NCBI RefSeq assembly: GCF_034424375.1
Contig: NZ_CP139965.1
Coordinates: 4,154,001-4,218,000 of the forward strand
DNA: 64,000 nt
Source of the DNA: Paraburkholderia kururiensis
Lineage (GTDB): Bacteria > Pseudomonadota > Gammaproteobacteria > Burkholderiales > Burkholderiaceae
Reading direction: 5' to 3'
Part shown: positions 8,358-16,797 of the stretch, one piece after another
Numbering within the stretch: position 1 is the first letter of the stretch
Layout of the letters: every line of letters starts with the position of its first letter
The notes under the pieces: generated by a model
Told to the model about the DNA's origin: nothing
The model's database searches: none
Seen by the model: only the letters and a program-made list of their open reading frames with translations
Position numbers and translations under genes: made by a program

Positions 8358-10457
8358 TCAAGCCGTGCCGATCACATTGACCACCTTGACGTGCCGCGTG
8401 TCGGGCACTTCGGCGTAGGAGAGCACCTTCAGCTGCGGCAGGCTGCGCCGCAGGAAGCGCGCGAGCATGGCGCGCAGCGAGTGCTGCACGAGCAGCACGG
8501 GCGCGAGGCCCAGGCTCTGCTGGCGCGTCATCGCCTTCTGCGTCTGTTCCAGCAGCGTATGAGCGAGCCCCGGCTCCAGGCCTGGGTTCGCTCCCGTCGT
8601 GAGCGCCTGGGACAGCACGCGCTCCAGGTTCGCGTCGAGGCCCATCACCTGCATGTCGCCGTTGCCCGGGAACCACTGCTGCGTGATGGCGCGGCCCAGC
8701 GCGAGGCGCACGATGGCCGTGAGGTCGTGCGGGTCGCTGATCTTCGGCGCGTGTTCGGCCAGCGCTTCGAGAATGGTGCGCATGTCGCGGATGGGCACCG
8801 CCTCGTCCAGCAGGTTTTGCAGCACCTTTTGCAGCGTCGTGACGGGCAGCGCCTTCGGCACGAGGTCGTCGACGAGCGAGGGCGTGTCCTTCTGCATGCG
8901 CTCGAGCAGCGCCTGCACTTCCTGGCGGCCCAGCAGTTCGGATGCGTGCGTCACCACGAGGTGGTTCAGGTGCGTGGCCACCACGGTGCTCGAATCCACC
9001 ACGGTGTAGCCGTACACCTGCGCCTGCTCGCGCAGGTTCGTGTCGATCCAGACGGCGGGCAGGCCGAAGGCCGGGTCCTGGGTCGGCGTGCCCGGCAGCG
9101 CGGCCGTGACCTGCCCCGGGTTGATGGCGAGCCACTGGCCCGGATACGCCTCGCCCGTGCCCACCTCCACGCCCTTGAGCGCGATGCGGTAAGCGTTGGG
9201 CCGCAGTTCGAGGTTGTCGCGAATATGGATGACGGGCGGCAGAAAGCCGATTTCCTGCGCGAACTTCTTGCGGATGCTCTTGATGCGCTTGAGCAGCTCG
9301 CCGTCCGAATTCTTGTCGACGAGCGGAATGAGGCGGTAGCCCACTTCGAGGCCCAGCGTGTCGATGAGCGCGACGTCGTCCCAGCTTGCCTCGGTGTTCT
9401 CGGCGGGCGCGAGTGCCGCGGGCGCCACGTCCACGAGTGCGGCGGAGGTCTTCTTTTCCTCGCCGCGCTTCTTCATGACGCGGCCCAGCTGGATGGCGCC
9501 GCCGCCCAGCACCAGAAACGCGAAGTGCGGCATGCCCGGAATCAGGCCCATCAGCACGAGAATCACGCCCGTGATCATCAGCACGCGCGGGTTCGTGAAC
9601 AGCTGGCCGGTGAGCTGGGTGCCGATGTCCTCGTTGGTCGCCACGCGCGAGACGATCACGCCCGCCGCCGTGGAGATGACGAGCGACGGAATCTGCGCCA
9701 CGAGGCCGTCGCCGATGGTGAGCAGCGTGTAGTTCTTGCCCGCCGCGGCGAAGTCCATGCCGTGCTGCACGACGCCCACGATCAGCCCGCCGATGATGTT
9801 GATCACCATGATCAGCAGGCCGGCAATGGCGTCGCCGCGCACGAACTTGCTGGCACCGTCCATGGAGCCGTAGAACTCGGCTTCCTGGGACACTTCGGAG
9901 CGGCGCTTTCTTGCCTGCTCTTCGTTGATGATACCGGCGTTCAGGTCGGCGTCGATGGACATCTGCTTGCCGGGCATCGCGTCCAAGGTGAAGCGCGCCG
10001 CCACTTCGGCAATACGCCCCGCGCCCTTGGTGATCACCATGAAGTTGATGACCATCAGGATGATGAAGACGACGATACCCACGGCGAAGTTGCCGCCCAC
10101 GAGGAAGTGGCCGAACGACTCGATCACCTTGCCCGCGGCGTCCGGGCCCGTGTGGCCTTCGAGCAGCACGACCCGCGTGGAAGCCACGTTCAGCGACAGG
10201 CGCAACAGCGTGGAGAACAGCAGCACGCTCGGGAAAGCGGCGAAGTCGAGCGGCTTCATCGTGTACATGGACACGAGCAGCACCATCACCGAAAGGGCGA
10301 TGTTGAAGGTGAACAGCAGATCCAGCAGGAACGGCGGCAACGGCAGGATCATCATGCCGAGGATCATGCAGATCAGGATCGGCCCCGCCAGCGCGCGCAG
10401 GTTCGTGCCCTGAAGCACGTCGGCGCGTCGCGCGAGCAAACCGGTGCGGGCGTTCAT
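8358..10457 (-). CDS. flhA: Flagellar type III export protein FlhA
   Basis: Core membrane component of the flagellar export gate, coupling proton flow to substrate export and docking chaperone-substrate complexes. It is 699 residues, normal for the family. The first 330 residues carry about eight membrane segments, including MVLLVSMYTMKPLDFAAFPS and the conserved cytoplasmic loop with GDAIAGLLIMVINIIGG. The soluble domain contains GYRLIPLVD and IHIRDN, and the C-terminus DTRHVKVVNVIG. The ATG at 10457 overlaps the flhB stop (ATGA), so translation is coupled. It follows an AAGGAGCCTCTGC ribosome-binding site. Confidence 0.98.
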   Translation of the reverse strand: MNARTGLLARRADVLQGTNLRALAGPILICMILGMMILPLPPFLLDLLFTFNIALSVMVLLVSMYTMKPLDFAAFPSVLLFSTLLRLSLNVASTRVVLLEGHTGPDAAGKVIESFGHFLVGGNFAVGIVVFIILMVINFMVITKGAGRIAEVAARFTLDAMPGKQMSIDADLNAGIINEEQARKRRSEVSQEAEFYGSMDGASKFVRGDAIAGLLIMVINIIGGLIVGVVQHGMDFAAAGKNYTLLTIGDGLVAQIPSLVISTAAGVIVSRVATNEDIGTQLTGQLFTNPRVLMITGVILVLMGLIPGMPHFAFLVLGGGAIQLGRVMKKRGEEKKTSAALVDVAPAALAPAENTEASWDDVALIDTLGLEVGYRLIPLVDKNSDGELLKRIKSIRKKFAQEIGFLPPVIHIRDNLELRPNAYRIALKGVEVGTGEAYPGQWLAINPGQVTAALPGTPTQDPAFGLPAVWIDTNLREQAQVYGYTVVDSSTVVATHLNHLVVTHASELLGRQEVQALLERMQKDTPSLVDDLVPKALPVTTLQKVLQNLLDEAVPIRDMRTILEALAEHAPKISDPHDLTAIVRLALGRAITQQWFPGNGDMQVMGLDANLERVLSQALTTGANPGLEPGLAHTLLEQTQKAMTRQQSLGLAPVLLVQHSLRAMLARFLRRSLPQLKVLSYAEVPDTRHVKVVNVIGTA

Positions 10458-11710
10458 GCAGAGGCTCCTTCGTTACCACGTTTGTTGCGGCCGCCGGACG
10501 GGGCACCCGGTGAGCCAGTGCCGTCGCCTTCGCCCGAAAGCGTTTCGGCGGCTTCCTCGGCGGCGTCTTCGTCGGACACGCCGCCCTTGTCGAGTTCGGG
10601 CGGCACGTCGAATTCGGTGGGCGCGACGGGCGCCTCGCCGCCTTCGGTCTTGAAGCGGCGCAGCTGATAAACCCACGCGAGCACCTCGGCCACCGCGCCG
10701 TAGAGCGGGCCCGGAATCTCGCGGTTCAGATCCACGTTGTGATAGAGCGCACGCGCGAGCGGCGGCGCTTCGAGCAGCGGCACGTTGTTTTCCGTCGCGA
10801 TTTCGCGAATGCGCGCGGCCACCAGGTTCACGCCCTTGGCGATGACCTTCGGCGCGCGCATCTCGCCGTCCGTGTACTTGAGCGCGACGGCGAAGTGCGT
10901 CGGGTTGGTCACCACGACGTCGGCCTTCGGCACCTCGCTCATCATGCGGCGGCGCGCCATGGCGCGCTGCTGCGAACGGATGCGCGCCTTCACGTGCGGA
11001 TCGCCCTCGCTTTCGCGGTGCTCGCGCTTCACCTCTTCCTTCGTCATGCGCAGCTTCTTGTGGTAGCTCCACATCTGGTACGGCACGTCGAGCGCGGCCA
11101 CCACGAACATGCCGGCCACCGTCATCGCGCAGCAGATGGCCACCAGATGCGTGGCGTTGGCGAACGCCGTGAGGAGCGGCTGGGTGGCGAGCGCGAGGAT
11201 GTCGTCCTTGTGGCGCCAGATCGCGACGCCGCCGATCAGCCCCACCACCGCCGTCTTCGCGAGCGACATGCCGAGCTGGATCGGCCCGTTGATCGAGAAG
11301 ATGCGGCCCAGCCCCGCCACGGGGTCGAGCCGGCTGAAATTCGCGCCGATCGACTTGGTGGAAAAGAGCCAGCCGCCCAGCGCCATGGGCGCGAGCAGCG
11401 CGGCCAGGCCCGTCAGGCCGAGCACGGGCAGCAGCACCCAGGCCGCCTCGCGCACCACGCCGCCCGCACCCACCAGCATGCGGCCGGTGTCGAAGGCGGT
11501 GGCGTGGTCGAAGGTGAGCGAGCTGCGCAGGATGGTCTGGAAATGCAGACCAATGGGCCCGGACATCGCCCAGACGCCGAAGAACCCCGCCGAAAGCAGC
11601 GCGAACGTGGCGAGCTCGCGCGAACGCGCCACCTGCCCTTCCTCACGCGCCTTTTCCAGGCGCCTGGGAGTGGCTGATTCGGTTTTTTCGAGGTCGCTGT
11701 CCTCTGCCAC
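10454..11710 (-). CDS. flhB: Flagellar type III export switch protein FlhB
   Basis: Sets export substrate specificity: autocleavage switches from rod/hook to filament proteins. It is 418 residues with four membrane segments (about 33-55, 90-112, 142-165 and 185-208). The cleavage motif NPTH is at residues 269-272, the same numbering as in Salmonella. The N-terminus (EKTESATPRRLEKAREEGQV) is canonical. A low-complexity acidic/Gly tail (about 355-418) extends beyond the usual end of the family. It is first in the operon and overlaps flhA by 4 bases. Confidence 0.97.
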   Translation of the reverse strand: MAEDSDLEKTESATPRRLEKAREEGQVARSRELATFALLSAGFFGVWAMSGPIGLHFQTILRSSLTFDHATAFDTGRMLVGAGGVVREAAWVLLPVLGLTGLAALLAPMALGGWLFSTKSIGANFSRLDPVAGLGRIFSINGPIQLGMSLAKTAVVGLIGGVAIWRHKDDILALATQPLLTAFANATHLVAICCAMTVAGMFVVAALDVPYQMWSYHKKLRMTKEEVKREHRESEGDPHVKARIRSQQRAMARRRMMSEVPKADVVVTNPTHFAVALKYTDGEMRAPKVIAKGVNLVAARIREIATENNVPLLEAPPLARALYHNVDLNREIPGPLYGAVAEVLAWVYQLRRFKTEGGEAPVAPTEFDVPPELDKGGVSDEDAAEEAAETLSGEGDGTGSPGAPSGGRNKRGNEGASA

Positions 11711-12118
11711 CAGGTTCTCCAGTCGATCGCGGCGGAATGCCCTTTTTCAGTGAGAGCGATTATTCCCGCGCTGCGCAATGGATGATCGACGGATAAAGAC
11801 GGAGAAACGGGGGTATTTCGGCGGATGAGGCGGGGCGGGGGCGTGCGGTCCGGGGGACGGTGGACGGGGAGCCCGCAGGCGGGTGGGCGGAGGGCGGGCG
11901 CCCTCGGCAAGGCGCCCTCGGCAAGGCGCCCTCGGCAAGGCGCGCTGGGCAGGGCTGCTTGGGTCGGGCGGCCCGTCAGGGCGAGTTCGGCCGCGCCGAA
12001 AGCCGCCGTAGGCTGGCGCGGTCGGCGGTCAGCGGTCGGCGCCCGGCGTAGACGCTAGCCGCCTGACCAACCGGTCCACCTGAGCGACCGCGCCCGGCCA
12101 GCCAGAGCCGCCCTCGCG
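11711..12118. other. Region upstream of flhB, downstream of the DUF3443 gene
   Basis: A 408-base intergenic stretch that must hold the flhB operon promoter (expected FlhDC-dependent); no sigma-28 or convincing sigma-70 match was seen. Its centre is extremely G-rich and contains the 14-bp repeat at 11897-11952. Open frames through it look compositional, not coding. Confidence 0.5.
11897..11952. repeat. 14-bp tandem repeat upstream of flhB
   Basis: Three exact copies of ggcgccctcggcaa (11897-11910, 11911-11924, 11925-11938) and a degenerate fourth (11939-11952). Each unit contains the palindrome ggcgcc. Perfect identity points to recent expansion. Confidence 0.88.
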
Positions 12119-13387
12119 CTAGAACGCGACGAACGGCGCCGATCCGCCCGAGCCCGTGCGGTCCATGCCCACGAAGACGTTGCGGCCGAAGTGGAACGGC
12201 AGGCCGAGGTCGAGCGTGGTGGCCGAGCCGATCGTGCCGGCCAGGTCGTTGAAGGCGAAGTTGTTGCCGTTGCCGAACAGCGCGGAGGCGCTCGCCACGT
12301 TGAAGTTCACCGTGGCCTTCGTGCCGTTGGCGCCTAGCAGGGTGGCACTGAGCGTCTGGGTGGACGACGGGCAGTAGAAGCCCTGGAAGTTGCTCCCGCA
12401 CTGCTGCAACGCGCTGTCCTCGAAGAAAAGCCCGTTGGAGCCCGAATCGAGGAACGCCGTCACCGTGGCACCGTTGAACGTGCTGCCCACCAGGTCGCCC
12501 CACTGCGTGGTCTGGAACTGCTGCGAAGCCGTCATCGCGTTGTTGGCCGCCGTGCCGATACCGAACACGAGCGTGCCGCTCGCCGACGCCTGGCCGGAGT
12601 CCGAGACCTGCGGCAGCTCGAGGATCACGCCGTTGTTGTCCGTGGCGAAGTGCGGCACGGGGTTGGCGACCTGCTGGGCGATCTGCACGGTGGTCGCCGT
12701 GCAGGTGGTGGAGGTCAGACCGCCCGGGCACGTGTAGTAATTGCTGCTCGCGGCCGACCCGGCACAGGCGGCGCCGCAGTCCGCAGGCGCCACGCCCACG
12801 CCGAGAATGCCGTTCGCGCCCAGGTCCTGCGCCGTGTTGTTGCCCACGCCGAAGTTCTGGCAGTCCTGCGGGACCGTGCTGCTGCCCATGTCGCCGATCA
12901 CCTGGACCGGGATGTTGCCGGCCGTCTCCCCACCCAGCTTCACGTCGGCGTTGCGGATGCTGCCCCAGGTGTAGCCGTCGGCGAAGTGCGGGCATTCGGC
13001 AAGCGGCTGGCCGCCCACGCTCGCCTGCTGCAACTGGGCGAGCATCGTGGAATTGAGCGCCGTGTTCACCACGCGCAGCCCGTAGGACGCGGTGTCGAGC
13101 TGCACGTGATCGATGGTCTGGCACGTCGAGGTGCCGGGCACGCAGATCGTCACGCTCACGCTGGGAATGTTGACCACGCCGAAGAGCCCGCGGTCCACGG
13201 TGACGGGCACGGTGTTGGCCGCGCTCGGCGTGCCGCCGCCCCCTCCACCACCACCTCCTCCGCCGCCCCCTCCCCCTCCGCAGGCCGCGACGATGCCTGC
13301 CGCCACGACGAACGTGGCCACCTGCCCCCATTTGACGAACCGGGCCGCGACCTGCCCGGCGAATCCGTTACGAAGTCCGATGCGCAC
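12119..13387 (-). CDS. DUF3443 family lipoprotein with paired aspartic-protease-like motifs
   Basis: A secreted lipoprotein of 422 residues from a GTG at 13387 (ribosome-binding site agggag). The signal peptide ends in the lipobox VAAC (Cys36), followed directly by 16 consecutive glycines (37-52) and then the conserved body. The body matches the Burkholderiales DUF3443 family. Two segments, QLDTASYGLRVV (Asp98) and AFLDSGSNGLFF (Asp314), resemble the duplicated D-T/S-G-S active-site loops of pepsin-like proteases. Six or more cysteines suggest disulphides. It follows a DUF2844 gene by 60 bases, a pair commonly found together. Function is unknown; protease activity is a hypothesis. Confidence 0.8.
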   Translation of the reverse strand: MRIGLRNGFAGQVAARFVKWGQVATFVVAAGIVAACGGGGGGGGGGGGGGGGTPSAANTVPVTVDRGLFGVVNIPSVSVTICVPGTSTCQTIDHVQLDTASYGLRVVNTALNSTMLAQLQQASVGGQPLAECPHFADGYTWGSIRNADVKLGGETAGNIPVQVIGDMGSSTVPQDCQNFGVGNNTAQDLGANGILGVGVAPADCGAACAGSAASSNYYTCPGGLTSTTCTATTVQIAQQVANPVPHFATDNNGVILELPQVSDSGQASASGTLVFGIGTAANNAMTASQQFQTTQWGDLVGSTFNGATVTAFLDSGSNGLFFEDSALQQCGSNFQGFYCPSSTQTLSATLLGANGTKATVNFNVASASALFGNGNNFAFNDLAGTIGSATTLDLGLPFHFGRNVFVGMDRTGSGGSAPFVAF

Positions 13388-13447
13388 GCTATGTCTCCCT
13401 GGCCCGGTGGCCTGTTTGAGCCTGTTCGGCCTGTGTATGCCGGCTTG

Positions 13448-14014
13448 TCACTGGATGTCGGACGTGTTCACGCCCGCGGGTAGCGCCTGCGGCAGCCACG
13501 CCTGGCCCGAAAAAGCGCCCATGTGGCCGCCCGAATGCACGACGAGGCCGCTCTGCTCCACCGTCGCGGGGCCACGCACAGCGCCGGCCGCCCGGTTCGC
13601 CTTGAGCCCCGCCAGGTACTGCGGGAAATAGGTGCCCAGGAGCGCGGAGAGGTCGGGCATCTGCTGACCCTGCCACGCCACGCCGAACACGGTGCCGTCC
13701 GGTCCGACGTACTCGCGCACCACCGTGCCGCTGGCAAGCCTGGTCTCACGCACGGTGTAGGAAGCGGCGGCAGTGCCGCCGCCCGAGGTCATGCCCGAGG
13801 AGGAAGCCTGCGTCGCGGCGCGCGCAACGGTGGACGCCGAGGTGGAGGCCGCGCCGGGCGAGCGCGTCGTCACGCCCGTGACGGCGGCGCCCGCGGGCGT
13901 CGTCATGGGCGCGGCGCCCAAGCCGGCAAAGGCGTTCGTGCTGGCCAAGAGCCAACAGCCAAGTGTGAGCGACGTCGCTGCGACGCCGCGCGTGATTCGG
14001 TTCAGCGCGCTCAT
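13448..14014 (-). CDS. DUF2844 domain protein
   Basis: A secreted protein of 188 residues from the ATG at 14014 (ribosome-binding site gggagg). The signal peptide covers residues 1-29 (LTLGCWLLASTNAFA). A Ser/Thr/Ala-rich stretch (30-80) precedes the conserved DUF2844 region with SYTVRETRLASGTVVREYV, DGTVFGVAWQG and MPDLSALLGTYFPQYL. It sits immediately upstream of the DUF3443 lipoprotein, probably in one transcript. The biochemical role is unknown. The DUF2844 assignment is from recall of the GVAWQG...PDL.LLG pattern. Confidence 0.8.
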   Translation of the reverse strand: MSALNRITRGVAATSLTLGCWLLASTNAFAGLGAAPMTTPAGAAVTGVTTRSPGAASTSASTVARAATQASSSGMTSGGGTAAASYTVRETRLASGTVVREYVGPDGTVFGVAWQGQQMPDLSALLGTYFPQYLAGLKANRAAGAVRGPATVEQSGLVVHSGGHMGAFSGQAWLPQALPAGVNTSDIQ

Positions 14015-14522
14015 AGTCCTCCCGATGCACGGCCTGGGTGGGCCGCTGTGATGAGGGGGCGCAACGCCGGCCAGACAGACGACGCTGTGCCGCGGCGCCT
14101 CGGTCCCGCGCGCTGGGCGGCAAGCGATGCTGAGCTGCGGCATGAGCGCCGCGCGAGGCCGGGCGTACGGCGTAGTATGCCTGCGCTTGGGACGGGCGGC
14201 CAAACAGACAGTCCGCGCTCAAGGCCGGGGAAGCGAAGCACGGGGCGTGCCGCACAGGCGGCCGCCCCGGCTTGCGGGAGAGGAAGATCGGAAGCGAAAA
14301 GACGGCGGTGGGGATTGGGCAAACCCCGGGGCGAACCCGGGTCAAAGCGCGGGGCCAAGCCGGGACCAACCCAGGGGCCAACCTGGGCGAACGCCGAGCC
14401 CCCTGGCTGAAGCCCGACCGAAGTCGGCCACGCTCGGGCCGGACTCCGGCCGAAAGCCGGACTACATGCCGGCTACGAGCGACAACCCGGGCAAGAAGCC
14501 GACTGGAGGCAGTAGCAGCCGG
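14015..14522. other. Intergenic region between cheZ and the DUF2844 gene
   Basis: About 500 bases without a credible gene. It separates the end of the mot-che operon from the DUF2844/DUF3443 pair. The part nearest cheZ carries the degenerate repeat 14317-14395. No intrinsic terminator with a T run was found after cheZ, so the pair could receive read-through from the che operon. Confidence 0.45.
14317..14395. repeat. Degenerate 11-12 bp repeat downstream of cheZ
   Basis: About seven diverged units of the form cggggccaacc (for example cggggcgaacc, cggggccaagc, cgggaccaacc, caggggccaacc) run through 14317-14395. The spacing of 11-12 bases is regular but no two units are identical, unlike the fresh repeats at 8217 and 11897. 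Confidence 0.6.
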
Positions 14523-15245
14523 CTAGAACCCCAGGCTCGCCAGCAGGTCGTCCACCTGCGACTGGTCCTGCATGACGTCGGCCTTGCCTTCGGGATTGAT
14601 CTGCGGGCCGTTGAGCAACCCTTCGGGGCTGCCGGTCGACGACTCGGCGGCGGCCAGCGCCGCAGCCGTGGCCGCGAACTGTTCCCGGCGCTCCGGCGCG
14701 ATGTTCTCCACGAGCACGCCCAGCAATTGCTGCTCGATCACGTAGACCACGTCCATGATCTTCTTGATCACCTGGCCCGTCAGATCCTGAAAGTCCTGGG
14801 CCAGCATGATTTCGAGCAGTTGCTGGCTGGTCGCCGCGGTGGCGTCGGGCACCGTGTTGATGAACGCGCGCGTGTCGTCCATCAGCGTGCGGGCTTCTTC
14901 GCGGCCGAGCGGGGCTTCGTACCATCGCGCCCAGCGCTCGTTGAGCGCACCGGCGTCGCGCTCCATGCGTTCCTGCAACGGCTTGGCGATCTCGATGGCG
15001 TTGAGCGCGCGCTCGGCGGCCTGTTCGGTCATCGCGACTACGTACTTGAGGCGGTCGCGGGCGTCCGGCACGGCTTCGGCGGCGCGTTCCACGTGCTTGT
15101 CGAGCCCGAGCTCGCGCATGGAGTCGCGCAGCGTGCGCGTCAGGTGTCCGATGCGGGCAAGAATGCGGTCGGTTGCGAGTTCACCCGCTTCCTCGTGGCC
15201 GCCCTCGCGCGGCGTGGCGGCTTTCGCACTGGTCGGCTGGTTCAC
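14523..15245 (-). CDS. cheZ: Protein phosphatase CheZ
   Basis: Dephosphorylates CheY-P and so ends the chemotaxis signal. It is 240 residues; E. coli CheZ is 214. The long four-helix-bundle core spans about 30-170 and contains the catalytic motif AQDFQDLTGQVIKKIMDVV (its second Gln is the in-line water activator). The last 12 residues, QVDDLLASLGF, match the C-terminal peptide that docks on CheY-P. The gene begins one base after cheY ends. Confidence 0.96.
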   Translation of the reverse strand: MNQPTSAKAATPREGGHEEAGELATDRILARIGHLTRTLRDSMRELGLDKHVERAAEAVPDARDRLKYVVAMTEQAAERALNAIEIAKPLQERMERDAGALNERWARWYEAPLGREEARTLMDDTRAFINTVPDATAATSQQLLEIMLAQDFQDLTGQVIKKIMDVVYVIEQQLLGVLVENIAPERREQFAATAAALAAAESSTGSPEGLLNGPQINPEGKADVMQDQSQVDDLLASLGF

Positions 15246-15246
15246 G

Positions 15247-15642
15247 TCAGCTCCCGGCTTTCGCCATCTTTTCGAGAATCTTGTTGAGCTTCTCGTCGAG
15301 CGTGGCAGCCGTGAAGGGCTTCACCACGTAGCCGCTCGCGCCGGCCTGGGCCGCCGCGATGATGTTTTCCTTCTTCGACTCGGCCGTCACCATCAGCACC
15401 GGCAGGTGCGAGAGGCTCGCGTCGGCGCGGATTTCCTTCAGCATGGCGAGACCGTCCAGGTTCGGCATGTTCCAGTCGGAAATCACGAAGTCGTAGCCGC
15501 CGCCGCGCAGGCGCGAGAGCCCGGCCGCGCCGTCTTCCGCCTCGTCGACGTTGGCGTAGCCCAGTTCCTTCAGCAGGTTGCGAACGATCCGGCGCATCGT
15601 CGGAAAGTCGTCCACCACCAGAATTTTCATTCCCTTATCCAT
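15247..15642 (-). CDS. cheY: Chemotaxis response regulator CheY (switch-binding copy)
   Basis: Single-domain receiver that, when phosphorylated by CheA, binds FliM and changes motor rotation. It is 131 residues from the ATG at 15642 (ribosome-binding site GAGGAA); a further in-frame start lies at 15660. Acidic pocket DD at 11-12, phospho-acceptor Asp56 in VISDWNMPNLDG, Thr in LMVTAE and Lys in YVVKPFT are all present. The sequence is close to enterobacterial CheY, and its position next to cheZ fits the switch-binding role. A second receiver is encoded at 23824. Confidence 0.96.
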   Translation of the reverse strand: MDKGMKILVVDDFPTMRRIVRNLLKELGYANVDEAEDGAAGLSRLRGGGYDFVISDWNMPNLDGLAMLKEIRADASLSHLPVLMVTAESKKENIIAAAQAGASGYVVKPFTAATLDEKLNKILEKMAKAGS

Positions 15643-15709
15643 CTTGGTTCCTCTGTGCAAATTGTGTGTGCGGCGTACGCGCGCCCGTTCGCGACGCAGC
15701 CGAACGGCA

Positions 15710-16792
15710 TCATACGCGCTGCACGCGGTCGCCCATCAACGCAAGGCGCGCCATCACGCGGCGGCTCATGTCGGCAAGCGGCGCGATCTCGTCGGCGGCG
15801 CCCATCGCAATGGCCTCGCGCGGCATGCCGAACACGACGCAGCTCGCTTCGTCCTGGGCAAGCGTGTACGCGCCCGCCTTGCGCATGTCGAGCAGCCCCG
15901 CCGCGCCGTCGCGGCCCATGCCGGTCAGGATCACGCCGATCGCGTTCTTGCCCGCATGCTGGGCCGCCGAGCGGAACAGCACGTCCACCGACGGACGGTG
16001 CCGGTTCACCGGCGGGTCGTCGGACAGATGGGCGATGTAGTTCGCGCCGCTACGCGCGAGCAGCAGGTGCGCGTGGCCCGGGGCGATATACGCATGGCCC
16101 GGCAGCACGCGTTCGCCGTGCTCAGCTTCTTTAACGGTAATCCGGCACAAACCATTGAGCCGTTGTGCAAAAGATTTTGTGAAACCGGGCGGCATGTGCT
16201 GCGCGATGAGCACCGCGGGCGCATCCGGCGGCAGCGGCACGAGCACTTCGCGAATGGCTTCGGTGCCGCCCGTGGAGGCGCCCACGATGATGAGCTTTTC
16301 CGTACTCACGAGCGGATTGTTGATGAGCGGCGCCGCCGCGCCGGCACCTGCGGCCGCCGCCGCGACATGCGCGGGCGCGGCCTGGCGAACCCGCGCACGA
16401 GCCGCGGCGCGAATCTTGTCGGCGAGCTTTTCGGAATATTCGAGCATGCCGTCGCGAATACCCACCTTCGGCTTGGTCACGAAGTCCACGGCGCCCAGTT
16501 CGAGCGCGCGCAGCGTGATTTCCGAGCCGCGCTCGGTCAGCGACGACACCATCACCACCGGCATGGGCCGCAGGCGCATCAGCTTCTCGAGAAAGTCGAG
16601 GCCGTCCATGCGCGGCATTTCCACGTCGAGCGTGAGCACGTCGGGGTTGTGCTGCTTGATGAGCTCGCGCGCGACGAGCGGGTCCGGCGCCGTTGCCACC
16701 ACCGTCATGTCCGGCTGGCTGTTGATGATTTCCGTCATCAGGCTGCGGATCAGCGCTGAGTCGTCCACACACAAAACCTTGATCGTTTGCAC
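15710..16792 (-). CDS. cheB: Protein-glutamate methylesterase/deamidase CheB
   Basis: Removes methyl groups from chemoreceptors for adaptation. It is 360 residues from a GTG at 16792; a GTG at 16801 overlaps the cheD stop by 4 bases and is the alternative. N-terminal receiver domain: DD at 10-11, phospho-Asp56 in TLDVEMPRMDG, Thr/Ser in VMVSSL, Lys in FVTKPK. C-terminal esterase: catalytic Ser in IIVGASTGGTEA, His in IAQHMPPGFT and Asp in ILTGMGRDGA. It lies between cheD and cheY. Confidence 0.96.
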   Translation of the reverse strand: MQTIKVLCVDDSALIRSLMTEIINSQPDMTVVATAPDPLVARELIKQHNPDVLTLDVEMPRMDGLDFLEKLMRLRPMPVVMVSSLTERGSEITLRALELGAVDFVTKPKVGIRDGMLEYSEKLADKIRAAARARVRQAAPAHVAAAAAGAGAAAPLINNPLVSTEKLIIVGASTGGTEAIREVLVPLPPDAPAVLIAQHMPPGFTKSFAQRLNGLCRITVKEAEHGERVLPGHAYIAPGHAHLLLARSGANYIAHLSDDPPVNRHRPSVDVLFRSAAQHAGKNAIGVILTGMGRDGAAGLLDMRKAGAYTLAQDEASCVVFGMPREAIAMGAADEIAPLADMSRRVMARLALMGDRVQRV

Positions 16793-16797
16793 AGCTG

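Noticed and set aside
14317..14395. Possible CRISPR array
   Set aside because: Units are only 11-12 bases, degenerate, without spacers and without cas genes nearby.
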